A stretch of 64,000 nucleotides of DNA, from NCBI RefSeq assembly GCF_001005315.1, contig NZ_LBMG01000025.1:37966-101965 (forward strand). The letters run 5' to 3'. The DNA comes from Kordia jejudonensis. GTDB lineage: Bacteria; Bacteroidota; Bacteroidia; Flavobacteriales; Flavobacteriaceae. Shown here piece after piece: positions 26,335 to 33,679 of the stretch (position 1 is the stretch's first letter; each line of letters begins with the position of its first letter). The notes under the pieces are model-generated. The model ran no database searches. It saw nothing but the letters and a program-made list of their open reading frames with translations, and was not told where the DNA came from. Position numbers and translations under genes: made by a program.

Positions 26335-28200
26335 ATGGCAGACATAATAAGGCTTTTACCCGATCATGTTGCAAACCAAATTGCCGCAGGAGAAGTAGTA
26401 CAGCGCCCTGCATCAGTGGTAAAAGAACTACTTGAAAACGCGATTGATGCAAAAGCTTCAGAACTAAAACTTATTGTAAAAGAAGCTGGAAAAACTCTTA
26501 TACATGTGATTGACAATGGCTTTGGAATGAGCGAAACAGATGCGCGACTTTCCTTTGAACGTCATGCAACATCCAAAATTCAAGCCGCAGAAGATTTATT
26601 CAATTTAAGCACGAAAGGATTCCGTGGGGAAGCTTTGGCGTCTATTGCCGCAATTGCCCATGTAGAATTACAAACAAAAAAAGCAGCTGCCGAACTTGGC
26701 ACACGCATCAAAATTGAAGGAAGTACTGTCGTAACGCAAGAAGTAGTAACAACACCAACAGGAACTTCCATCGCAGTAAAAAATCTGTTTTATAACATTC
26801 CCGCACGACGAAACTTTTTAAAGTCAGACACAGTAGAACTACGTCACATTATTGATGAGTTTCAACGTGTGGCTTTAGCTCATCCAGATATTTCATTTGT
26901 GTTGTATCATAATGGAAATGAACTCTTTAATCTTCCGAAAAGTAATGTACGACAACGGATCGTTAATATTTTAGGAGGAAAAACCAATGAAAAGTTGGTT
27001 CCTGTTGAAGAAGATACAGACATTGTAAAAATTAGTGGTTTTGTCGGAAAGCCAGAATTTGCAAAGAAGAGCAGAAACGAACAATTTTTCTTTGTCAACA
27101 ACCGATTTATCAAAAGTCCGTACTTACATCACGCCATTAACGCAGCGTTTGAAGGGTTACTGAAAGAAAAGATGCAACCGAGTTATTTTATCTACTTAGA
27201 AGTAAATCCTGAAACGATTGATATCAACATTCATCCTACAAAAACAGAAATAAAATTTGACGATGAACATTCGTTGTACGCCATGTTGCGCGCAACGGTA
27301 AAACATAGTTTGGGGCAATTTAATATTGCGCCTGTGCTCGATTTTGAACGTGATGCAAATTTAGACACACCATACAATTACAAAAACAAACAAGCGGCTG
27401 TTCCAAATATTCAAGTCGATCGTAGTTTTAATCCGTTCGCAGACGAAAAGAAAAGTACAGGAAATACTGCAACTGCACCACGATATACGAACTTTAAAAA
27501 AGAATCTACAGAAGGTTGGGAAAGTTTGTATGTTGGTTTAGAATCTTCTAAAAATGATACAACTCGATATTCTGGAGAACATATCGAATTTGAATCGGAA
27601 GAAGTAACGAGTTCACTGTTTACAAATGATGAACCAAGAGAAACCTTAACGTATCAATTACACAGAAAATACATTGTAAGTTCTATAAAATCAGGCATTG
27701 TAATTATAGATCAACACCGAGCACATCAACGTGTATTGTATGAGCAATTATTAAAAAATATAACCGTAAGCGAAGCCGTAAGTCAACAATTGTTATTTCC
27801 CGTGACGTTTACGTTTTCAACGAGTGAAATTGCATTGCTAAAAGAAGTCAAAGAAAGTTTAGAAAACATTGGCTTTATGTTTAGTGCGATCACAGATGAA
27901 ACGATTGAACTTTCTGGAATTCCATCAAATATTTCGGAAAGTGAGTTGCAAATTATCATTGAGCAAATGCTAAACGATTTTCAGGGAGAAATTCCAGATA
28001 CAGGATTCAGTCAAACAGATGTTTTGGTAAAATCATTGGCAAAAAGCATGGCAATTCGCACCGGAAAAAAATTAGAAATAGCAGAACAAGAAGCATTGGT
28101 AAATAATCTTTTTGCGTGCAAAGAACCTATGATTTCACCTTTTCAACGAACCATTTTCATCACTCTTAGCGTAGATGATTTAGACAAAAAATTTATATAA
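26335..28200 (+). CDS. mutL: DNA mismatch repair protein MutL
   Basis: 621 residues. The GHKL ATPase domain has ELLENAIDAKA, DNGFGMSETDARLS and STKGFRGEALASIAAI. The middle transducer domain and a C-terminal dimerisation domain follow. Where endonuclease-type MutL has DQHAxxExxxxE, this protein reads DQHRAHQRVLYE. The final CPHGRP-type zinc motif is replaced by SPFQRTIFI. Nicking activity is therefore doubtful, though dimer and matchmaker roles should remain. It is second in the operon, 3 bases after the small membrane protein and 3 before the first rhomboid. Confidence 0.95.
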   Translation: MADIIRLLPDHVANQIAAGEVVQRPASVVKELLENAIDAKASELKLIVKEAGKTLIHVIDNGFGMSETDARLSFERHATSKIQAAEDLFNLSTKGFRGEALASIAAIAHVELQTKKAAAELGTRIKIEGSTVVTQEVVTTPTGTSIAVKNLFYNIPARRNFLKSDTVELRHIIDEFQRVALAHPDISFVLYHNGNELFNLPKSNVRQRIVNILGGKTNEKLVPVEEDTDIVKISGFVGKPEFAKKSRNEQFFFVNNRFIKSPYLHHAINAAFEGLLKEKMQPSYFIYLEVNPETIDINIHPTKTEIKFDDEHSLYAMLRATVKHSLGQFNIAPVLDFERDANLDTPYNYKNKQAAVPNIQVDRSFNPFADEKKSTGNTATAPRYTNFKKESTEGWESLYVGLESSKNDTTRYSGEHIEFESEEVTSSLFTNDEPRETLTYQLHRKYIVSSIKSGIVIIDQHRAHQRVLYEQLLKNITVSEAVSQQLLFPVTFTFSTSEIALLKEVKESLENIGFMFSAITDETIELSGIPSNISESELQIIIEQMLNDFQGEIPDTGFSQTDVLVKSLAKSMAIRTGKKLEIAEQEALVNNLFACKEPMISPFQRTIFITLSVDDLDKKFI

Positions 28201-28203
28201 GTT

Positions 28204-28971
28204 ATGATGCGAATTACGGAAACGGTAAAACATTTAATTATCATCAATGTTATATTTTGGATCGCTACATTAGCGTTAGCCGAAAGAAATATTGACTTGG
28301 TTTCACTTTTTGCGCTGTATTTTCCAGAAAATCCGACCTTTAAATTTTGGCAGCCTGTAAGTAGCATGTTTATGCATTCGGTTTCGAGTCCAATGCACAT
28401 TCTTTTCAATATGATTGGTTTGTGGATGTTTGGTTCGGCGCTAGAAATGCGTTGGGGAAAAGTAAAATTCCTATGTTTTTACATGATTACAGGCGTTGGC
28501 GCAGCTTTAGTTCATACATTGGTAAATTATTACGGTTTGTACAGCAACATGAATATTTTAGTAGAAGCTGGATTTAGTCAAACAGAAATTTTAGATTTGC
28601 TTAAAGAAGGCATGTACAATCCCAATTGGAAAAATGTACTTACCGATGCGCAATTTAATACTATGGTAGAATCCTTTTTAGTTCCCGCTTTAGGAGCTTC
28701 AGGAGCGTTGTATGGTGTGTTGGTTGCCTTTGGTATGTTGTATCCAAATATGGAACTAATGATGCTTTTTATACCTATTCCGATAAAAGCAAAATACTTT
28801 ATTCCAGGATTGTTAGTATATGACTTTATTTCAGGAATTGCAGGAAGTACAGGACTATTTGGCGGTGGAAATATTGCCCATTTTGCTCACTTAGGAGGCG
28901 CATTGTTTGGCTTCTTATTGATGTGGTATTGGAACAAAACACAATTTAATCAAAATCGTTGGGATAGATAA
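28204..28971 (+). CDS. Rhomboid family intramembrane serine protease 1
   Basis: 255 residues with six or more membrane segments. The catalytic dyad is visible: Ser in GASGALYG (about residues 173-180) and His in NIAHFAHLGGALFGF. The HxxxN-type oxyanion region is SPMHILFNMIGLWMFG. An extra loop of about 40 residues sits before the active-site Ser. It cleaves membrane proteins within the bilayer; the substrate is unknown. A second, diverged rhomboid starts 2 bases after its stop. Confidence 0.88.
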   Translation: MMRITETVKHLIIINVIFWIATLALAERNIDLVSLFALYFPENPTFKFWQPVSSMFMHSVSSPMHILFNMIGLWMFGSALEMRWGKVKFLCFYMITGVGAALVHTLVNYYGLYSNMNILVEAGFSQTEILDLLKEGMYNPNWKNVLTDAQFNTMVESFLVPALGASGALYGVLVAFGMLYPNMELMMLFIPIPIKAKYFIPGLLVYDFISGIAGSTGLFGGGNIAHFAHLGGALFGFLLMWYWNKTQFNQNRWDR

Positions 28972-28973
28972 CT

Positions 28974-29852
28974 ATGGGATTATTGGATGATATAAAATAT
29001 AGATATGCACGACTCGGATTTATCGGAAAGTTGATTGCGATTAACGTGACGATATTTTTAAGTTTGTATATACTTGAATACTTATTTAAGAGTAATTTAA
29101 TTTCACGATGGTTGTATCTTCCAAAGACATTTGGCGATTTCTTTTTGCAACCTTGGTCTATTCTGAGCTATTCATTTTTGCATGGCAATTTGCTACATTT
29201 AGCGTTTAACATGATTGCGCTGTACTATATTGGACGTTTATTTTTATCCGTTTACAACACCAAACGTTTCCTAAATGTCTACTTTTTAGGTGCTATTGTT
29301 GGTGGTTGTTTTTTCCTGTTGAGTTATAACATTTTTCCAGCGTTTATAGAACGTACGCCGCCTTTGGTTGGAGCTTCTGCCGCAATTATGGCAATCTTAA
29401 TTTTTATTGCTACGATTCGTGCCAATATGATGATTCAAGTTTTTACATTCCGATTAGAATTATGGAAACTCGGAGCATTTTTTGTCATTTTAGATTTGAT
29501 CAGAATTCCGATGAATGATGGCGCCAATGCAGGTGGATTCATTTCGCATTTGGGCGGTGCATTGTTGGGATATATATATGCTAAGCGACTGCAAAAAGGA
29601 AGCGATATTGGTAGCGGATTTGAAAAAATTATGGACATGTTCGTGAGTTATTTTACACCAAAAAAGAAATCTCCGCTAAAAACGGTATACAAAAACAAGC
29701 AAAAAAGCCGTTCTACACAAACGTCTGTTTCATCGCCAACCGAAAAACAACGTAAAATTGATGGAATTTTAGACAAAATTAGCAAGTCGGGTTACGAAAG
29801 TCTGACCAAAGAAGAAAAAGATTTTCTGTTCAAAGCAGGAAAGGAAAATTAA
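28974..29852 (+). CDS. Rhomboid family intramembrane serine protease 2
   Basis: 292 residues. Dyad residues: Ser in LVGASAAIMAI (GASG has become GASA) and His in GGFISHLGGALLGY, with HGNLLHLAFNMIALYYIG as the oxyanion loop region. A charged C-terminal tail of about 85 residues (KKSPLKTVYKNKQKS to KEEKDFLFKAGKEN) lies in the cytosol. It is a tandem neighbour of rhomboid 1 but clearly diverged, and shorter in the membrane part. Fourth gene of the mutL operon. Confidence 0.86.
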   Translation: MGLLDDIKYRYARLGFIGKLIAINVTIFLSLYILEYLFKSNLISRWLYLPKTFGDFFLQPWSILSYSFLHGNLLHLAFNMIALYYIGRLFLSVYNTKRFLNVYFLGAIVGGCFFLLSYNIFPAFIERTPPLVGASAAIMAILIFIATIRANMMIQVFTFRLELWKLGAFFVILDLIRIPMNDGANAGGFISHLGGALLGYIYAKRLQKGSDIGSGFEKIMDMFVSYFTPKKKSPLKTVYKNKQKSRSTQTSVSSPTEKQRKIDGILDKISKSGYESLTKEEKDFLFKAGKEN

Positions 29853-29855
29853 TAT

Positions 29856-30893
29856 ATGGCTGAGCAGCAAAAAAAATTAGGTTTTTTTGGTAGAATTGTC
29901 TTCTTCTTCAATTCGGTATTCGCCGCATTACTCCTACTTTCGTATATTTTACCTTATGCTGTTCCTAAAAGTTTTCCAATTCTTTCAGTACTGAGTTTGT
30001 TAGTGCCTGTATTTATCATTATCAATTTTATCTTTTTGATTTATTGGATTTTGAATGTGCGAAAACAATTTCTCCTTTCACTTTTCGTGTTGGTTATTGG
30101 CTATTCGCATGTGACTTCTTTATATAAATTTTCAGGAAATACAACAGAAGCTGCGGAACATTCAATCTCTGTAATGAGTTATAATGTACGCTTGTTTAAT
30201 ATTTACGATTGGATAAAAGAGGCGCATGTAGACGATAAAATTGTAGATTTGGTTCAAACGGAATCGCCTGATGTTATTGCGTTTCAAGAATTTCACAAGA
30301 AACAAGAAGCCGATTTTACAGCGTATCCGTACAAACATGTTTCATTAAAAGGAAAAAATAAAAATACGGGACAAGCTATTTTCTCAAAAATTCCAATCAT
30401 ACATAAAGGTTCTTTGCAGTTTCCAAATACGCCAAACAATGCAATTTATATTGATATTGTACTGCAACAAGATACTGTTCGCGTGTACAACTTACATTTG
30501 GAATCGTTACGTATCAATCCGAAAGAAGAAGAGTTTTCACAAGAAAATTCAGAACGTTTGCTGAAACGTATGGCTAATACTTTTAAAATGCAGCAATCGC
30601 AGGCGGAATTATTTGAGTTGAATCGGAAAAACTGTCCGTACAAGAAAATTATTTTAGGCGATTTTAACAATACACAATTCTCAAACGTATATAAAACCAT
30701 CAAAGGAACTATGAAAGATGCTTTTGTAGAAGCTGGAAGCGGTTTTGGAAAAACATTGGATTATCCTTTCTTTCCAATGCGAATTGATTTCATTTTGACT
30801 GATGAAAATTTTACCATTCATAAATTTCAAACCTTCTCACAACACTATTCTGATCACTTTCCTATAAAAAGTGTCATTTCTTTAAGTGAATAA
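29856..30893 (+). CDS. Membrane-anchored endonuclease/exonuclease/phosphatase-family protein
   Basis: 345 residues. Two or three membrane helices lie in the first ~95 residues. An EEP (DNase I-like) domain follows with SVMSYNVRLFN (metal Asn), DVIAFQEFHKKQ (catalytic Glu), LGDFNNTQFSN (Asp/Asn) and SQHYSDHFPIKSVI (catalytic Asp-His). All catalytic residues look present. The family includes nucleases and lipid or sugar phosphatases, so the substrate is open. Last gene of the operon, 3 bases after rhomboid 2. Confidence 0.87.
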   Translation: MAEQQKKLGFFGRIVFFFNSVFAALLLLSYILPYAVPKSFPILSVLSLLVPVFIIINFIFLIYWILNVRKQFLLSLFVLVIGYSHVTSLYKFSGNTTEAAEHSISVMSYNVRLFNIYDWIKEAHVDDKIVDLVQTESPDVIAFQEFHKKQEADFTAYPYKHVSLKGKNKNTGQAIFSKIPIIHKGSLQFPNTPNNAIYIDIVLQQDTVRVYNLHLESLRINPKEEEFSQENSERLLKRMANTFKMQQSQAELFELNRKNCPYKKIILGDFNNTQFSNVYKTIKGTMKDAFVEAGSGFGKTLDYPFFPMRIDFILTDENFTIHKFQTFSQHYSDHFPIKSVISLSE

Positions 30894-31375
30894 CGTGAGT
30901 TAGATATAAGTTTATTATAGTAAAATTTCTAACTCATATTTAGAAATATCAATAAACACTTGATTTTCATTTAATTATTTACTATTTAGCTCATATGTTT
31001 TCTATTTTATTAAATAAGAATTCGTGAATCTTCGATGTCTTTGCTCGCACAAAGAAAAGTAACAAAAGAAAGTGCGCTTTTAGCTCATGTCATTTATATT
31101 TTAAATTATGGTATTCATGAATGTAAACATTTCCAGAGGTATTTTTAGTTTTTCTTTTTGGAAAAAAACTAAAACCGCATAGATTTTTCTAAATTTTCTC
31201 CAAGGATTCGAAAATTTTTAACGAAAAATCTCTGCTATACTGCGGAAAAGTTAAAAAATACTCTTGACTTTTATATCGAACTGACGTTAAATAACTTTTT
31301 ATGGATTTGTCAATTCATTCTGCTTTTTATTCAAAAAAAAGATACGCTATTTACTAATTATAAACGCTAGTAACG

Positions 31376-31498
31376 TTTTATCGGATTTTACTAGTTCTTA
31401 CTTTTATACTGTACAACGTAGCATTCCAAACACGTAATTAAGCACTTATTTTTCTTACAACGTTTGTAAAATCAGGCAAGTAATCTTTTATCGGATTT
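31376..31498 (+). promoter_or_regulatory. Repeated TTTTATCGGATTT boxes upstream of precursor 6
   Basis: Two exact copies of TTTTATCGGATTT (31376-31388 and 31486-31498), each inside a longer match AGTAA-N2-box-yACT. A related box (ATTTATCGG) precedes precursor 7 at 31938-31946, and an inverted copy is at 31801-31809. Their position just upstream of the -33 region suggests a regulator site. Inference. Confidence 0.45.
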
Positions 31499-31501
31499 CA
31501 C

Positions 31502-31530
31502 TTTGTGCCTATTTCTTTTTCATTCTTTTG
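31502..31530 (+). promoter_or_regulatory. Promoter of precursor 6
   Basis: TTTG (31502-31505), 17 bases, TTCTTTTG (31523-31530), one mismatch to TAnnTTTG, 26 bases before the ATG. Confidence 0.5.
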
Positions 31531-31556
31531 ACTCATAAACAATTAAAACCACTGTT

Positions 31557-31772
31557 ATGAAAAAGAAAAAAACTACATTATTACCGCTAAACAAAAAGTC
31601 TATTTCAAAACTTCAAAACACTGCTATTTCAGGTGGAAATGCTGAAAATTTCGGGTATTTAACAAGTATAGGCTATTGTAAAACAAGATGCTGCTCATCT
31701 AAATACTATCAAGATTGTACTGTTACGTACGAAGCGTGCATTACAGAACCAAGATTTTGTGGCATGTTTTAA
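31557..31772 (+). CDS. Lanthipeptide-type precursor peptide 6
   Basis: 71 residues. Leader MKKKKTTLLPLNKKSISKL, GG at 26-27. The core (28-71) has six Cys (41, 45, 46, 54, 61, 68) and the local pattern GYCKTRCCSS. It is the paralogue of precursor 7, 237 bases downstream: both leaders have LNKKSISK and both cores have YCKxxCC. Even the upstream DNA is duplicated. No modifying enzyme lies nearby. Confidence 0.72.
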   Translation: MKKKKTTLLPLNKKSISKLQNTAISGGNAENFGYLTSIGYCKTRCCSSKYYQDCTVTYEACITEPRFCGMF

Positions 31773-32009
31773 GAAATAAGACTACGTACAAAGTAATATG
31801 CCCGATAAATCGGACTGGATTCAATTTTCTATACTGATTGAAAATAAGCATCGTACCTAGAAAGGTAGACAAAATCATGTACAATGTATATCTGCACTAA
31901 TTTTCTTGTTACCCTATACATTTTCTCTTAAGTAATCATTTATCGGGGTTTACTTACTGTTTGCTATTATTTCATTCTTTCGTTGTATAAACAATTAAAT
32001 AATCACATT

Positions 32010-32183
32010 ATGAAAAAGAAAGCTACATTACTAGCACTAAACAAAAAATCAATTTCGAAGTTTCAAAATGAAGCTGCTTTAGGAGGCGCTTATTACACAA
32101 ACGAATTGGTTACGAGCTTCCGCTATTGTAAATCAAAATGTTGCACTCAGGGCAACACGTGTTGCGGAAGTACTTATCATTAA
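32010..32183 (+). CDS. Lanthipeptide-type precursor peptide 7
   Basis: 57 residues from the ATG at 32010; an in-frame upstream start at 31983 is not supported because the leader pattern begins at MKKKATLLAL. Leader LNKKSISKF, GG at 25-26. The core (27-57) has five Cys (40, 44, 45, 51, 52) and RYCKSKCC, matching precursor 6 at YCKxxCC. The core is shorter and ends in STYH. It is a tandem copy with duplicated upstream DNA, followed by a strong hairpin terminator. Confidence 0.72.
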   Translation: MKKKATLLALNKKSISKFQNEAALGGAYYTNELVTSFRYCKSKCCTQGNTCCGSTYH

Positions 32184-32189
32184 TCGTTA

Positions 32190-32216
32190 ATACCAATTAA
32201 ATTATAAAATTGGTAT
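32190..32216 (+). terminator. Hairpin after precursor 7
   Basis: Arms ATACCAATT (32190-32198) and AATTGGTAT (32208-32216). AT-rich and without a clear T-run; the stronger terminator is 23 bases further on. Confidence 0.45.
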
Positions 32217-32238
32217 AATTTAAATTTGTGTAACATAC

Positions 32239-32279
32239 TATCGATCAAATCTTTTAAAGGTTTGATCGATATTTTTTTT
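32239..32279 (+). terminator. Intrinsic terminator after precursor 7
   Basis: Perfect arms TATCGATCAAA (32239-32249) and TTTGATCGATA (32261-32271), with extra pairing in the loop and a run of eight T. Confidence 0.88.
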
Positions 32280-32288
32280 GTTTGTGAG

Positions 32289-32538
32289 ATTCTGAATCAA
32301 GTTCAGAATGACGTAAATAGTACCAAATAAAAGTCTAAATTCTAACAGCGTAAGCGGTCTAACATCTAACAGCGTAGCTATCTCCATTTTTCTACTAAAA
32401 TATGAATCAAGTTCAGAATGGTGTAATTAATACCTAACAAAAGTCTAACATCTAACAGCGTCAGCGATCTAACATCTAACAGCGTCAGCGATCTAACATC
32501 TAACAGCGCCAGCGATCTAACATCTAACAGCGTAGCGA
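32289..32538. repeat. Minisatellite of 24-base units and duplicated hairpin element
   Basis: Four head-to-tail copies of a 24-base unit lie at 32444-32538. The unit is TCTAACA twice, then GCGTCAGCGA; the last copy is 23 bases. Two diverged copies lie at 32334-32380. Each block is preceded by the same element containing GAATCAAGTTCAGAATG (32294-32310 and 32404-32420), where CTGAA/TTCAG can pair in the first copy. The whole 367-base gap between precursor 7 and the DUF6122 gene is otherwise empty. Confidence 0.85.
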
Positions 32539-32550
32539 TCTATTTTCAAT

Positions 32551-32859
32551 CTACATCATCCAACAATCTACCGTATCTGCTAAAATGTGAAGTAACAAAC
32601 CTATGCCTAAAACACGTGTTTTGTTGAAAAATAAAAATCCTACATACACAGCCATAGCATAATAGGTATGCAATGGATGAAAGTTGATACTACAACGATT
32701 TGGATCAAATATTGGAGTTACCAACAAATGATCAAGATCAATAAGCATGACTAATACAAATATAAAATACGTAGTTTTCCATTGCTTACGGTAGATAAAT
32801 AACGCAATGAGTAACGGGAAAATAAAATGCAATCCGTAATGTACAATCGTCCGAAGCAT
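32551..32859 (-). CDS. DUF6122-like small membrane protein
   Basis: 102 residues with three or four membrane helices. Polar motifs LIDLDHLL, INFHPLHTYYA and LLHILADTVD resemble the D-x-D-H and H-H patterns of the YdjM-type membrane hydrolases, so a metal site in the membrane is possible. I name it by resemblance to DUF6122 of flavobacteria. The ATG overlaps the wbqC stop by one base, which points to coupled translation. Confidence 0.65.
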   Translation of the reverse strand: MLRTIVHYGLHFIFPLLIALFIYRKQWKTTYFIFVLVMLIDLDHLLVTPIFDPNRCSINFHPLHTYYAMAVYVGFLFFNKTRVLGIGLLLHILADTVDCWMM

Positions 32860-33479
32860 TATAAAATGGTTTGTTGCTCTAAATAGCTAAGTGCGTTGGT
32901 GCCTTCATTGAAGAGTAAGTCTAAAATGCTCAAATTTGGAATGTAACCATGTTTGTCTTCAAATACTTGGGTATATGTTTCAAAACCAAAATCAGGTTCT
33001 TTTTTTACATCAACTAATTTTCTATGATCTTTCATTTGTACAATATTCCGAAGATATGCATCGGTTTTAGACGTTTTAACAGCTAACTGCAAACAATCGT
33101 TGATCAATTGAAAGCTTTCCAAATTTACATCCATTAAAAACTCATAACGCTTTTCGAATAATGAGCGCAATTCATCTTCGTAATATTCAAAAAAGGGAGA
33201 GGTTCTGTATGCCGATTCTAACGATTTCCAATGCAAACGTTGCCAAGCTGTTTCATTTGCAATTCTGATATCTTTATACTTTTGATTCTTGTCTTTTTTA
33301 GAATGTCGCACCGGAACATTCAACATTAGTTTTCCGTTTGCGCCATATATATATGTACGATTTCGGTAGGTTTGTTTCTGAAAATTGTCTTCCATTTCAA
33401 ATACAATCGCTTCCGCTTTCGCAAAAACTACATAATGCGAAATACTTGGGAAATATGTTGGATGGAGAATGGTTTTCAA
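32859..33479 (-). CDS. WbqC-like family protein
   Basis: 206 residues. It begins KTILHPTYFPSISHYVVFAKAEA and has RTYIYGANGKLMLNVPVRHSK and RLHWKSLESAYRTSPFFEYYEDEL, the conserved features of the WbqC family. Some members are linked to O-antigen or nucleotide-sugar pathways; the reaction is not established. The start codon is TTG: in-frame codons upstream run into a 7-base tandem repeat and a stop, with no ATG. The repeat array ends six bases before the start codon. Coupled to the DUF6122 gene. Confidence 0.83.
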   Translation of the reverse strand: MKTILHPTYFPSISHYVVFAKAEAIVFEMEDNFQKQTYRNRTYIYGANGKLMLNVPVRHSKKDKNQKYKDIRIANETAWQRLHWKSLESAYRTSPFFEYYEDELRSLFEKRYEFLMDVNLESFQLINDCLQLAVKTSKTDAYLRNIVQMKDHRKLVDVKKEPDFGFETYTQVFEDKHGYIPNLSILDLLFNEGTNALSYLEQQTIL

Positions 33480-33484
33480 TTTTT

Positions 33485-33575
33485 GAATTATGAATTATGA
33501 ATTATGAATTATGAATTATGAATTATGAATTATGAATTATGAATTATGAATTATGAATTATGAATTATGAATTAT
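33485..33575. repeat. Heptanucleotide array GAATTAT x13
   Basis: Thirteen perfect copies of GAATTAT (91 bases), directly upstream of the TTG start of the wbqC-like gene. On that gene's strand it reads ATAATTC. Confidence 0.97.
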
Positions 33576-33679
33576 GAAGATTCTTTTTCAGTAATAAAGT
33601 ATCAAATGAACTATATTAACAAATCGTCAAATTATCAAATTAACACATTGCTACATTGCTATATTTTCACATTAAATAT

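Larger units (their letters stand above)
30894..31556. other. 663-base intergenic region, no gene recognised
   Basis: It holds a hairpin (TGAGTTAGA 30896-30904, TCTAACTCA 30928-30936) after the EEP gene. A second inverted repeat has TTTTAGTTTTT and AAAAAACTAAAA arms (about 31143-31173). A copy of TTTTATCGGATTT lies at 31376-31388. The stretch about 31020-31290 looks like decayed or repeated non-coding sequence. The last part is the upstream region of precursor 6. I see no open frame worth calling. Confidence 0.5.

Noticed and set aside
32289..32538. Possible CRISPR array
   Set aside because: The units are head-to-tail without spacers and no cas genes are present; it is a minisatellite.
32609..32622. 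Perfect palindrome AAAACACGTGTTTT
   Set aside because: Lies inside the DUF6122 coding sequence and lacks the parS flanks; no reason to call it a site.
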